The translations under genes and the position numbers were made by a program. The notes beneath the pieces are model-generated. The model was given only the letters and a program-made list of their open reading frames with translations, was not told where the DNA came from and made no database searches. DNA of 64,000 nucleotides, taken from NCBI RefSeq assembly GCF_047948215.1, contig NC_134458.1, positions 145,095,036 to 145,159,035 of the forward strand, read 5' to 3'. Source of the stretch: Lycorma delicatula (Eukaryota > Arthropoda > Insecta > Hemiptera > Fulgoridae). Below, piece after piece: positions 12,691 through 23,137 of the stretch (position 1 is its first letter; the number at the start of each line of letters is the position of its first letter).

Positions 12691-13514
12691 CACAGGGCTG
12701 TCTCTTTTCGGATATAGAACTAGAGGTATAGAACCATCTCAGGCGATGCCCGCCGGCATAGTGGCCGGATTATCTTCTCGTTCGGAAGAGGGAGGATTTG
12801 TACAGGGGAGTGGGTAAAGTGGATGAGGAGGCTTGTCCGCAGGAGGCAGGAGAGATGGGATCAGTCGACGAAAAGCAGATGGACCTACAGACTGATCCCG
12901 GATCTTCATAAATGGCTGTGCCGAAAACACGGGGAATTAGGGTACGAGTTGACCCAGTTCCTTACCGGTCAAGGCAAACTTCTGCGCGCGGACGCTGAGA
13001 CCATTTCCGGATTGCGATTACGGCGGGGAGGAGGACACCGCCGAAAACACGGTGTTCGTGTGCGATCCGTTTATGCAGCAAAGAGAAACATGCAGGAAAA
13101 AACTCGGCGTGTTTACCCCAGAGAACATAATTAGGACTATGCTTCAGAATGAACTATCATGGCATACGGTGTCTGCAATGTTGGTTAAGATTATCCGAAA
13201 AAAGTTGGCGGAAGATGTTCAGGAGTGAATACTTACCTCTGAGTCTCCCTTGGGACAGGTTTTCGGCCCTAAGAAGTCGAAGTTAAAAAAAAAGCAGTCT
13301 GACAAGATCAAGGCCTGCAAACAGAAATGTAGGCGCGGATGGAGACAAGACACATGAGGTTCTGTGACAATACCATAAGGTGGGCCCGGCATCCGGTTTT
13401 ATAGAGAGGGAAGTGTTTTAGTGGGTAGGCCTGCAAGGGAGAGTCTCACACTAGTATGGGATGTGAGACCACATAATCCTTATAAAGGGTTTCCCCTCCT
13501 CCGACAAAAAAAAA
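12691..13514 (+). mobile_element. R1-like LINE, 5'-truncated, poly(A) tail
   Basis: Only the 3' end of a non-LTR retrotransposon is present: the last part of ORF2, a 3' UTR of about 275 bp (13229-13504) and a run of A at 13505-13514. The region is clearly richer in G+C than its flanks. The 3' UTR contains GAGAGTCTCACACTAG and ends in a CCCCTCCTCCGAC block just before the A run. Target-site duplications are not obvious. Confidence 0.8.
12697..13228 (+). pseudogene. R1-clade LINE ORF2 C-terminus
   Basis: C-terminal region of an ORF2 polyprotein of the R1 group, downstream of the reverse transcriptase. In the intact element ORF2 carries endonuclease and reverse transcriptase for target-primed insertion. 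The frame from 12823 reads RRQERWDQSTKSRWTYRLIP, then KHGELGYELTQFLTGQG, the W...S..G.WT and LTQ.LTGHG blocks typical of this group. A frameshift near 13000 moves the rest to the frame starting at 13013: CDYGGEEDTAENTVFVC, then KLGVFTPENI, ending at TGA 13226-13228. The usual CCHC-type zinc finger is damaged: the second Cys position reads Gly and the His reads Asn. A third frame carries upstream homology back to about 12697. It is non-functional. Confidence 0.8.
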
Positions 13515-13673
13515 TGAAAAATTTATTTAAGCGGAAGTGATACTGCTCTGTGAGTGGAAGCTAAAATTATATCAAAAGAAATGTTTTACGATATGGATTT
13601 ATTGCTTAGGAAATAAATCCCTAAAAGAATAATGACTGGCAATCATTATCAGTAAATTTAAGTTAAAATTAAA

Positions 13674-13797
13674 TCCGGAGGCCTCGGTTTCGTATCCCGG
13701 TCAACCATGGCAATTTTACACGCTACAAAGTTGCCACTTCATCTCATCCTCTGAAGTATAATACCTAATGGTAGTCCTGGAGGCTAACAAAAAAAGT
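13674..13797 (+). mobile_element. tRNA-derived SINE with head and tail
   Basis: A degraded B box (GGTTTCGTATCCCGGTCA) is joined to the conserved 3' block TCATCCTCTGAAGTATAAT, GGTAGTCCTGGAGGCTAA and an A-rich end. This copy links the tRNA-like head seen at 19401-19480 with the tail seen at 25377-25432 and 53745-53830. Confidence 0.65.
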
Positions 13798-15264
13798 TAA
13801 AATTATAAAACAATACATTTCTCCTCACGATGAAGTAGAATTGTAAACAATGAGCAAAAGGAAATTAAAATTAAAAGAAAGTAATATGAAAATATAAACA
13901 ATTTTTATAATTTGTAATCTATCTTTTAAATATTGAACAAAATTATAATTTAAGGAATAAACTTATATTAAAAATGTTTGTAATAAAAAAAAGTGAAATT
14001 AATATGTTTATTTTTTTCCTGTAATAAATTGTTAAAATTTTCCTTCATTTTCAAGTAATAACAAAATAAAAACTTCTTTAAAACGATTGCAATGAAATAT
14101 AAATTGTTAATTTATAAATAAAAAACTTTTTTGTTTTGTAAGTTAAAAAAAAAAAATAACTAATAATAAAAATGTATGAGTAAAATATAAATGTAAACCA
14201 TTTAATGATCATTATTTCAGTTAACAAAAGTGGTAATAAAAAGTGCTGTTTATTTATAACTCCAACTGGGACCAATTATCTCGGGAAATTTATTGATGTT
14301 TTACGTGATAGTTGGTTTAAATTATCAAGAAAAATCGCTTTCCAAGTTAATGGTTTAGTTTGATCCTTTATTACCAAGTAAATTTAAAGTAATTATTTAA
14401 ATTAAAAGTAATTATCCGAAATTCATTTGTATCCACCTTTTTACTCATTTGTTTGTTCAGTACATCTGAATGAAATAAGATAACTATCAGTTATTTTCCA
14501 AATACTTCCTGAATTTAATTTAAAAAAAAAATAAAACAATTATACAATTACTTTTTAAATAAATTTAACCATAAGTGTCTATTCGGATCATTTTAATCAA
14601 AACATTTCTTTAAAATCTTCTTAATTTATAATGATAATTTTGTATTTTATGTTTTCATTGCATATATTTTAAATGTTAGTTCTATAAAATAATATTTGAG
14701 CTGAAATTTATGAAAAAGAAAATCCTGCCGATCAAGAAGGTTTTGATAACCGTATTTAAAATATATTGAAAAACTCAATTGATTTTATTCGCTAAAAACT
14801 TATTAAAACTGTTTTTAATTACTTAAAAACTGTCACTACGAGTTTTTTTGTCTATTACTAATATTTATTAATATTAGTAGATTTAAAAAAATATATGCCA
14901 GCACAGAATATAATATATAAAGTAATAATAATACTTACAAATCAATGATTTTTTTTATTATTTGATTTAAGACAAAAATCTTCTATAATCTTTATGTAAA
15001 ACAAAAATATGAAATAAGTGACGAATGTGATACAGTAAAATAAACAGCAAAGTAAATTTACTTTGAAATAAAATATTTTTAAAAATAAACTTGAAAAATG
15101 TCAATTTAAATTGAAAAAAAAAACAAAATGTTGTTTCATTAAATTATAACTTTAGTACGAATAAATTAAAAATAAATATAAACCCTTACCTGAAGTGTAA
15201 AATAGCTTACAAAACTAACAAATAAATTGAAGCAGGCTTACAGGTATACTTTACCAATGCGTAA
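13798..15264. other. Very AT-rich DNA, no gene recognised
   Basis: A/T runs and small hairpins (for example TACTAATATT at 14856-14865 pairing with 14870-14879 across a 4-base loop). No supported coding region. Confidence 0.55.
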
Positions 15265-15551
15265 ATCTTGACGAATATCACATCATTCACAAGAAAAACA
15301 CTAGGGATTAAATACGGAAAAATAAATGTCACTCTCCACTTAAAGTACCTAGAAGAAATTACAGAACAGGAATAGATAAAGCGTCAAAACAGAATAATAA
15401 AACTAAACAGACTTATCACCAAAGATATCTACAGTAAGAAGAATCTCTCCAAGATCGCGAAATTAAAACACTATACAACTGTAGCCACACCAGTAATTTT
15501 ATAAAGCGCTGAAACAGATATACATAAATATTTATTACTTGAACATTACAT
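15265..15551 (+). pseudogene. LINE-C ORF2 fragment, part 1 (5' of nested insertion)
   Basis: Decayed LINE ORF2 C-terminal segment. Readable pieces are LKYLEEITEQE near 15340 and, in another frame, IKLNRLITKDIYSKKNLSK, AKLKHYTTVATPVIL and a degraded SAETD where the family has (Y)ASE/GSET. This block normally follows the reverse-transcriptase thumb. The reading runs to 15551 (LLEHY), where a second LINE has inserted. The continuation resumes at 17119, beyond an 11-bp duplication of GAACATTACAT. Multiple stops and frameshifts show it is long dead. Confidence 0.6.
15541..15551. repeat. Target-site duplication of LINE-B, left copy
   Basis: GAACATTACAT, repeated exactly at 17108-17118. It brackets LINE-B and interrupts LINE-C. 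Confidence 0.8.
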
Positions 15552-17107
15552 ACATGCATGTAAAATTTTTAATCGGTTGAAGTCTGGAGATAAGGATACT
15601 TTACAAATTAATAAAATCTCAGAAAAGAAATGGTTAAATTACTTTCAGTCTTTATGGACTTCAGGAGAGGGTATGTCATAAACGATCAACATAATGATGG
15701 AGGAGCTTAGTAATGCTCTAATGAGCTGTAGAAATAGGATGCCAGGGCCAGATTAAATGAGTATGGAACTGATTAAATATGCATCATTGAGATTACTTTC
15801 CTTCTTTAATGGTTGCTGGAAGTTGGGAAGTGTATCGGAATCTTGAAAGGAGTGTCTAGGAATACCTGTCTTTTAGAGAGGCAACAGGCAAGATTGTGAC
15901 AGTTATAGGTGCATATGCTTGCTGAATTCCGGGGACAAAATGGTGTGAAAAAATAATAATAAGTAGATTAAAGGATATAGGAAGTGAAGTTAGGAGAAGA
16001 ACAACGTGGATTTTGCAGAGGACGATCTTGTACATACTAAGTATTTTCACTAGGACAGCTGATAAAGAAACATCGTGAATTTAATATTCCAGCATTTGTA
16101 GATTTCATTGACTACACGAAAACATTTGATGAGATGTCTCGTTTGAATCTGCGGAAAGTTTTAAAACGGAAAGGTCTCGGAAGATTTGATTACGACAATA
16201 CATAGTATCTATTATAATACTCATATTGGTGTTAAGTTGATGATCAGGTTAAAGGAAGAACGGTTGAAATTAATCAAGGATAAGGGTGTCCGTTATCACC
16301 TAAGTTATTTAATTTATATACTGACGATGCTGTTAAAAATTGGCAAAAAAAAAATAGTAATTTTTCGATTAATAATGTTTTAACTTTGGTTCTAGCCAAT
16401 TCGGAAGCAAATTTGCAACTGGCAGTGTTTACGTTCCAATTCCACACTAAGCTGATACAGTTTGAAGATATCTAAAAAAGACAAAGGTGTAGGGGTTTGT
16501 AGGTGCGGAACCGGTATGTACAAAGATAGTGATGAATAATAGGATATTAGAACAAACAACTGCATTTGATTATCTGGGTGTGGTCTGTCTTTTTCTTAAA
16601 TTAGAAGATTTAGATAATAAGCTGAAAAGATTTTAGAAGCTGCACGATGGCATGCAACGGTCACTTTTCGTCAAAGTAAGGAAGGTTATTAAATTTTGCA
16701 AAATTATGCTGTACTGGCATAGTATGGATAGTATTTTTACGGTTCTGAGACTTGGACTCTTATACACATCAAAGTCGAAGAAGTGAATCCACAGAAACGA
16801 GATTTTTGCGTAGAGATTGTTTCACTGAAGGAACATACCAGTAGCAGTGCGAAACGTCAACAATTAGAATCGACAGTATTGGAAGCATCATTGCAAAAAG
16901 TAGACAGCAGTGGATGAATCATGCAGACTGATGGGTGGAAATAGGATTTCAAGGAAATTGTGGGACTACTGAGCGGTTGGTATAGGACAAGTAGGTCGGC
17001 GGAGAAAGAAATGGAGGGAGCAGTTTTGAGACTTGTAAGACTGAGTGGTTGAATTAATGACAATAGAACAGACTGTATGGCCTGCCCAAAACGATCATCA
17101 TGATGAT
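15552..17107 (+). mobile_element. LINE-B, 5'-truncated, inserted into LINE-C
   Basis: Non-LTR retrotransposon copy bounded by an 11-bp target-site duplication. It starts inside ORF2 upstream of the reverse transcriptase and ends in a short TCATCATGATGATGAA tail rather than poly(A). Confidence 0.75.
15590..17100 (+). pseudogene. LINE-B reverse transcriptase (ORF2) pseudogene
   Basis: Reverse transcriptase of a non-LTR retrotransposon, broken by many stops and frameshifts. In order: KWLNYFQSLWTSGEG near 15630; MPGPD then MSMELIKYASL near 15740 (finger region, normally KAPGPDG); GNRQDCDSY near 15890; VDFIDYTKTFDEMS at about 16098-16139 (motif A, catalytic Asp kept); a degraded RQG..LSP block near 16290; DYLGV near 16570; YGSETWTL at 16738-16761, typical of the post-RT domain; and VGRRRKKWREQF near 17000. 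The catalytic (Y/F)ADD box cannot be read. The endonuclease domain is absent through 5' truncation. I cannot fix the clade: RTE-, CR1- and Jockey-like elements share these blocks. Confidence 0.75.
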
Positions 17108-17118
17108 GAACATTACAT
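17108..17118. repeat. Target-site duplication of LINE-B, right copy
   Basis: GAACATTACAT, identical to 15541-15551. Confidence 0.8.
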
Positions 17119-17605
17119 CTAACCAACCTTAAAAATTTCTCAAGATAGAAAGAAGCTTACTAAGGAAACAGAGGAAGGATACAGAGGAAAATCTAACGAG
17201 GAGCTCTACCAAAATCATGAAGACCTAGAAACAACGATGAGGAAGAGAAGGTTATAAAATTCTTGGAGTATATGGTCGGGATGGACCCGAAGATATTAAA
17301 TAAAAAAACCTTTGACAAGCTTTTGTGTATGAAAAACAAATTAAATTAACTGAAACTGATGAAAGAAGACCTCCAACGGATAGGCTTGAAAGAAAAGGAC
17401 TGTTGTGATAGATGTAACTTCCGAATAATAATTTACAGTAAAGGTTCTTGTGGCTGAAAAAAGGACAAGAAGAAAATGGACGGATAAGCAAAAAGGAAGC
17501 CATGCCGAAAATATGAGAAATTCATAGAAGGAAAAAATCAGAAAAGAGTTAGAAATAATGATATTTGCATGGTTCTAAGGTGGCCTTTTCGCGTAAAAAA
17601 AAAGG
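17119..17605 (+). pseudogene. LINE-C ORF2 fragment, part 2 (3' of nested insertion)
   Basis: Continuation of the LINE-C ORF2 C-terminus. Readable in order: KETEEGYRGKSNEELYQNHE, LETTMRKRR, then from 17281 MDPKILNKKTFDKLLCMKNK, LMKEDLQRIGLKEKDCCDRC. Next comes a lysine-rich tail, KKDKKKMDG, and VLRWPFRVKKK before a short A run near 17600. The order (RSN.ELY, TIRKRR..F.GH, MDP.RL, DLQE.G....D.) is that of a known insect LINE tail, as far as I recall it. Removing 15552-17118 restores co-linearity with 15265-15551. Several internal stops are present. Confidence 0.65.
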
Positions 17606-17711
17606 CATAATGAGATTGCAATATTCTTTATTCTTTAAGTAACAATAGATATTTTGACCCAATTATAGTAACTACTGGCGAGAATTAACTTTTTTAACGT
17701 AAGAAAAAGTG

Positions 17712-17792
17712 TCAAATCTGATCGGTATTCGAAACAAGAACCTTCCGGTTGGATAAAAGGCAAAAACATTACTACTGCGCTATGAAGATCGG
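17712..17792 (-). mobile_element. tRNA-derived SINE head
   Basis: The minus strand reads an A-box-like TAGCGCAGTAGT and, about 35 bases on, a B-box-like TTCGAATACCGATCAG. Same head family as 19401-19480, with point changes. Confidence 0.5.
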
Positions 17793-17898
17793 AATTTTTA
17801 TTTTTACTTATTTTATAAAATATTTTTCATGATTAATTCATCGCAAAGCTTGTGCTGTATGATTATGAAATAATTTTTTTTTTTAGGGTATGAAAAGT

Positions 17899-17974
17899 GT
17901 CATACCAATCGGGACTTAAATTCGGTACCTCCAGATGAAAGGCCCAGATGCTTCCAATTCACCACGGAGGTCGA
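17899..17974 (-). mobile_element. tRNA-derived SINE head
   Basis: The minus strand reads GACCTCCGTGGTGAATTGGA (A-box side) and a degraded B box GAATTTAAGTCCCGATTGG. This is a second relic within 200 bp of the previous one, in the same orientation. Confidence 0.5.
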
Positions 17975-18609
17975 TAATATTTGTTATAATATTTACAACA
18001 AATCACAAGATGTTTGTAAATCTATAAAATAGAAATGCAGCAAGGATAAAGTTTTAAAAACGAAAAAATAGTGCATGATCATTTAGAAATATATAAAAGT
18101 TTAATTATGCTAATAATTTCTGGTAAAATAAATACTTATTTTCTGATTTATAAAATATGTTAATTTTACAACTTCTTAATCGTAAATTTAAGCCCCTTTC
18201 TAGAAATATTGAAGATAATAATTAAAGTATAATTAATGAAAAATTAAAAATTTAAACAGGGTGATTGGTTTGGCTTACCGAAGTAAAATACATTTCACTT
18301 AAATTATTCAAAAATTTATACCTTCAAACTCTTTAAAATGTATTAAAATATTGTAACAAAATAATAGTTTCATTACCAGTAAATTGCAATACAGCAGATA
18401 GTTAATTTTATTAAAATGATTCTTTACACAATTTTAATCTTTAATTGTATTTTTAATAACTCATTTCAATAATAAAAAATCCCATCTGGAAAAGTATTAT
18501 GGAAGACTTAGTGGAGAAATACTTAATAAAAATACTAAATAAGCATGAATAGTAAAAATATAAGTTAATTTTAATACATTTTATTTGTAACTTTTTACAT
18601 AATTTTAGA
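17975..18609. other. AT-rich DNA, no gene recognised
   Basis: Only low-complexity sequence. Confidence 0.5.
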
Positions 18610-18920
18610 AGAAAAATATGGCATTACTTTCGGTTACGTGGTTGTAATGAGGGGGGGGGGGGTGAAAATGAATGTTCTTTATGTTTTGAGGTATGAGGAG
18701 TTCAAAGATACCATTCACTTAAAGTGGGGTTTCCTTATGGACTTATAGGCTTATGAACAAAATACTGTGGCTCGAAAATCTCCAAAACTACCGAATCAAT
18801 TCCATCGAAATTTAGAAATGCTGTAGTAGTGTATTTGAAGTAGCGCATGCAAAACTTTGATTAAGATTAGTGAAGTCGTTCTTGAGTTACGCTTAATTAA
18901 TGATCGAAAACATTTGGGCG
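18610..18920 (+). repeat. Dispersed repeat B, copy 2
   Basis: Matches 7770-8120 in the same orientation (GGCATTACTTTCGG; GAAATTTAGAAATGCTGTAG; TTGATTAAGATTAGTGAAG). It holds a run of 12 G at 18651-18662, absent from copy 1. Non-coding. Confidence 0.55.
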
Positions 18921-19400
18921 GGACAAGTTAGAAGCGTGGTTTGTTATGATGTTGCAATTTGAACGTTGACTTTTCTTTACCTGTGATATCTACTGTTAGT
19001 AATATTAAACCAAATTAAAAAAAAAAAAATTAAAACCAAATTAAATTAACGAAAGGTTGCGCAGCATTAAGCAAGATATTTTTTTAACGTAAATTGTATT
19101 ATTTAAAATTCAAAATATATTATTGAAACATTTTTTATTAGTTTTATAAATCTATATGACGTTTATTGGGTTTATTAAATATTTTTATACAAATAGAATG
19201 TAATATTTGTTTAAAATATCGATTATAATGTACTATAAATTCACAAAATATAATATACTTAGACAGATTTGATAAAGTATATATAAAGTAATCCATCTAT
19301 CATTTATGTTTTACTGGAAATGATTTATCATAAAAATAGTTGTACTGCTGTAAATAGATTCAACATTTTTTATTAAAAATAAAAACAAGCAAATAAATGC
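18921..19400. other. AT-rich DNA, no gene recognised
   Basis: No supported feature before the SINE head. Confidence 0.5.
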
Positions 19401-19480
19401 CGATCTTTCTAGCGGAGTGGTAGCGTCTCGGCCTTTCATCCGGAGGTCGCGAGTTCGAATCCCGGTCAGGTATAGCATTT
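19401..19480 (+). mobile_element. tRNA-derived SINE head, best-preserved copy
   Basis: It has a clean RNA polymerase III internal promoter: A box TAGCGGAGTGG at 19410-19420 and B box GTTCGAATCCC at 19453-19463. A TTC (Glu-type) triplet falls in the anticodon-loop position of a possible cloverleaf. The acceptor stem does not pair and no 3' CCA-proximal match exists, so this is a tRNA-derived SINE head, not a working tRNA gene. At least seven related heads are scattered through the window on both strands. Confidence 0.75.
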
Positions 19481-19484
19481 CTCA

Positions 19485-19735
19485 TAATCTAAAAAGGGAA
19501 GAAGGGAAAAATGCAAAAAATAAAAACGGGAAAAGGAAATAAAAAGGGAAAAGGAGAAAAAATAAAAGGGAAAAGGGGAAAGGGAAATAAGGGAAACAAA
19601 AATGGAGGAAGGAAAGAAAGAGGAAAGGGGAAATGTGGAGAAGAGAAAGAGAATATGTTAAAAATGAAAATGGACAAAGGAAAATGAGAAAAAGGGCAAA
19701 GGTGAAAAGGGGAAAGGGGAAGGGTTAAATCTTGA
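19485..19735 (+). repeat. Purine-only (GGGAAAA)-rich tract
   Basis: About 250 bases almost entirely A and G on the plus strand, built of irregular GGGAAA/GAGAAA units. It follows directly on the SINE head. The minus-strand open frame 19489-19749 is its low-complexity Pro/Phe/Ser translation and is not a gene. Confidence 0.85.
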
Positions 19736-19804
19736 ATTTCCATAATCATTTTGTTAATGTTTTATCAAACTTTCAATTGTGTTCGTTTAATCTATATATA
19801 TACT

Positions 19805-19842
19805 CAAATCTAGCAATAGGGAAGCATTGCCGGGTCTGCTAG
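19805..19842 (+). mobile_element. Possible Helitron-type 3' end
   Basis: GAAGCATTGCCGGGTCTGCTAG followed by T resembles the CTAG end at 6856-6888 (GC-rich stretch, then CTAG, then T). The 5' end was not found. It might enclose the SINE and purine tract upstream. Confidence 0.35.
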
Positions 19843-20484
19843 TAATAAATTTGCATTCTTTGGCATGCTCCATAATAAAGTATATTGCTTTTTTTTATCT
19901 CATCACTAAATACATTTCAGAATGACATCTAACATTAAAGTATACATAAATTTTAACACAACATACATTTTTAAAACGTTCGTTTTATTCTAAACAAAAT
20001 TATTACAGTTATTTATATTTGTTACACTTATTTTAGCAGTACAGAAGTAAATAGGGTTCAATTTAAAATCGTCACACGAATGAAACCATATATGGACCTC
20101 CGTCATGCAAGCATCCGCAGCGGGACTGCTATGTATAAGTCTATAGAGATGTTAAGAAGATGAAATAGTTGGAAAAAGAATGAAAGCGCTACAAACCTTA
20201 GTTTTATGTTTTTCTTTAAACGAACATTCGCCCAAGTTCAAGTTAAATGTTTTACTTCTAATATTTACGAAACTTATCGTTCGACAAAAAAAAAGAAAAA
20301 ACTCACGACACCATGTTAGTGAAGTTGCAGTATAAACAACACAAAATTAATATATTTTCCACATATTGTTTGTGTTTAGTACCATTATGTAGTGGTTGTC
20401 AACGATCTAACAATGATACACAGATAGCTTTCAAAATGTCATTAAATTTCGATAATACCTCTGTATTATCGAATATAATATATA

Positions 20485-20551
<67 letters not shown>

Positions 20552-21780
20552 TTTATTACAACAAAAAAAAGAGAGGAGTGAAATAGTTTTCGTTGTCATA
20601 GTTAATAAACTAAACGTCCCACATCACAATTTACTGGAGATATTATTCAATGATATAAGTAAAACTACATTTTGTTCTAGGGAATTGTTATATATTAAAT
20701 ATCATTACTAACAGAAAAAACAATTATGAGAGATGCTTTTGTTACTTTTGGTTGATACATTTTTCTCAGCCATAAATGATACTGAGACAGAAAGTATGAA
20801 ACAAACTAACGTATCTTCAAACATTATTTTGTTTCACTATTTATCCGTTAAATATTTTGCTTATATGGATTCTGAGGAAGTTAGTCAAAAAAAGTTAGAA
20901 CTGTCAGAAAAACCTTTTTTTTATTAACTTCTTTATTACAGTAAAATAATGTTTACATATAATGGTTCCGGGTACCGACTAAAATTTAAGACTATATAAT
21001 ATTTTTTATCAATACTTTCTTAATAATTCAGTAAACGGTTTAAAATTGAAATTTAACCAAGATAGAAAACAAAAAGGTACTCGGCAAATAGATAAATATA
21101 AGCTTCAAGTCTATAGATGTGTTTAGGAACTGCACAAGTGTAATTCTAAGTGACGTTCTCTACCCTTCAACTTATCTTTAGAACCGTTTTTTTTTTTTCT
21201 ATTTCTTTATCTTTACTCTTTCAACGATTAAGCGCTATTCAGTCGTTTCTATCAGAAATTTTGGCTATAACTTTATTTTTTATTTTACCTTTTTGTTCGT
21301 GTATAATGTACACCTGTGACATTGTAACTGTGCAGCTTTTGAATGTCATAAAGTAGGTATCTAAAGAATTACCATACGATAAATTTTGGGTTAAAGAACC
21401 ATCAAAGTACTGTGAAATATTCATTCGAGTAATAAACCTGAAATTAATTCAAAGAAATAATTAAAAACACCTTTAAATTTTAAGACTGGAATTATTAAAA
21501 AAAAAAATACTTTGAAAGTGATATTGGAAAAAAGCGAAATAAAAAAATTAAGTGTTGTTACAAAATATAAATATACTAATAAAGGTAAAAAATCAACAAT
21601 TATTTATAAACATACAAGACTAAAATTCAATTCGCATTTCCACTTTTAAACAATGATCATTAGTAAATGTAGAGAGATCGACAAAATAACAAAATTAATT
21701 TTAAACAAAAATTATGATTATCCGACAATTTTTATCATATTTACTATTACTTATTCTTTTATGTCTCATTGTTTAATTGT
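19843..21780. other. AT-rich DNA, no gene recognised
   Basis: Short open frames at 20313-20599 are translations of the AT microsatellite and its flanks. Frames at 20733-20927 and 21150-21424 show no motif. Confidence 0.5.
20488..20545. repeat. (AT)n microsatellite, about 29 units
   Basis: Pure AT dinucleotide run, self-complementary. Confidence 0.95.
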
Positions 21781-21787
21781 TAATCGT

Positions 21788-21885
21788 ATGAAATATGTTA
21801 ACCTTGTTAACATATTTTATGTGAATACATTTCATAATATTTTAGCCTTGTGAATACAAGGCTAAAATTAGTTAATATATTTCAT
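21788..21885. repeat. Nested inverted repeat / hairpin
   Basis: An inner perfect 12-bp stem TTTTAGCCTTGT (21840-21851) with a 4-base loop and ACAAGGCTAAAA (21856-21867). An outer arm ATGAAATATGTTAAC (21788-21802) pairs with 21871-21885 with one mismatch. It abuts the 3' end of repeat A copy 2. Confidence 0.85.
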
Positions 21886-22673
21886 GGACCTCCGCACCAC
21901 GGTCTCCCATTCAATACATTATCCTCATACTTGTGAGAATAATACTAAAAAATAACAAATAAAGCATAAAAACCTATCAGTGTATAGTAATCTCTTCAGA
22001 GTAACAATTTTGTCAGCACAGAATTCCGAGAAACTTTGAGTGATCTAAAGTACACGGGTTTCAGAATAGCCAGCTCCGATCTTAAAAATACTAATTTATA
22101 ACTGGTTACCTGTCCTTCGTAAGGGTAAAATATTATTTTGCTCGGTTCTAAACGTTACCTGATAAACGAGATGGAGACTGTACTTCGTTTCTCATTTTTT
22201 TATTTTATTTTGTTTTCTTAATTTAACGTTTATAAGTCAAGTAACCGGAGGCAGGTGCAGCCAGTCGCCTCATACATACAAACAATAACAGTAGTAGTGA
22301 CTGTGTTAGTTGAGCCGCCGCGCTGTACACTGTCGCACCTTTAAAGGTAATTTCATCGATAACCAAAAGATGTATAGAAAAAGACAAAAACCTTTTTTAT
22401 AAAAAAAATAATTTTAAACACTGCAAGTGATCTCCGAATTCAATTTTTTGACCATTGATTTGGCCAAGATATAGTTGCATATCGGCACGGAGCATAATCC
22501 GGTTGTTATCGCAAGCCATTAAAATGGCCACCATCTTGAATGGTGAAACATTTCGTAACAGTAATAGTTCTATGTTTTTTCCAGCTCAAAATCTACGTCC
22601 AGGCAAAATTTAGACTCAATCATTTGAGTATTTTTTTACGTAAATAAGTAACAGACTCTCAAATATCACTAGA
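21886..22673 (-). mobile_element. Repeat family A, copy 2 (inverted)
   Basis: The reverse complement matches 10482-11264 from TCTAGTG (22667-22673) through the GC-rich core (CAGGTGCAGCCAGTCGCC at about 22253) to the ATGAGGATAATG block near 21925. It has diverged by many point changes and small indels. Non-coding. Confidence 0.7.
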
Positions 22674-22685
22674 TTTTTGTAAACA

Positions 22686-22711
22686 TATATATATATATAT
22701 ATATATATATT
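22686..22711. repeat. (AT)n microsatellite
   Basis: AT run just outside the TCTAGTG end of repeat A copy 2. Confidence 0.9.
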
Positions 22712-22720
22712 TTAGAAACA

Positions 22721-22757
22721 TTCTGTGTGTACATATATATATGTAGATACACAGAAT
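22721..22757. repeat. Imperfect palindrome at foldback edge
   Basis: TTCTGTGT...TACATAT|ATATGTA...ACACAGAA. Both arm pairs are perfect with one to three unpaired bases between them. Confidence 0.8.
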
Positions 22758-22760
22758 TTT

Positions 22761-23137
22761 TCTAAAATGGTGGGTTGCCCATAATGGTTTGAATTCCACT
22801 TGTAAAACTGAACAAAAAATATCCTTAGCAAAAATGGCAATTTCTCCTTCGTTCTTCCATTGTCCGCCATTTTGTTATTTTTATATAATAATTTATATCT
22901 CAAGTTCTCATTTTCGAAGGTACTTAAATCCTAATTTTTTTATAATTTTAAAACGTTATTAGCAAGAGGCTTACCAAATATTAATGTTATTCGTCTATCC
23001 GAACTTGAGATATACATTTTTATATAAAAATAATAAAAAGGCGGGCAGGGGGAGAAATTATCATTTTTCCGAAGGATATTTTTTGTTTAGTTTTACAAGT
23101 ACAATTCGAAAAAGTATAGCCGGCCCACCGTTTTAGA
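22761..23137. mobile_element. Foldback element with about 140-bp inverted arms
   Basis: The arm 22761-22906 (TCTAAAATGGTGGGTTG ... TATATCTCAAGTTC) is repeated in inverse at 23001-23137, with the same order of blocks including AACAAAAAATATCCTT and the GGCGGG/CCGCC segment. A loop of about 94 bases separates them. There is no coding capacity, so this is a MITE-like or foldback structure whose RNA would form a long hairpin. Confidence 0.75.

Noticed and set aside
12739..12930. 63-codon minus-strand Pro-rich frame
   Set aside because: Shadow of the R1-like ORF2 on the plus strand.
19401..19480. A working tRNA gene
   Set aside because: A and B boxes are good but the acceptor stem does not pair, and degraded relatives are scattered through the window. 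It is a SINE head.
19489..19749. 86-codon Pro/Phe/Ser-rich minus-strand frame
   Set aside because: Translation of the purine-only tract.
20313..20599. Open frames on both strands at the (AT)n tract
   Set aside because: Ile/Tyr runs from the microsatellite; no independent signal.
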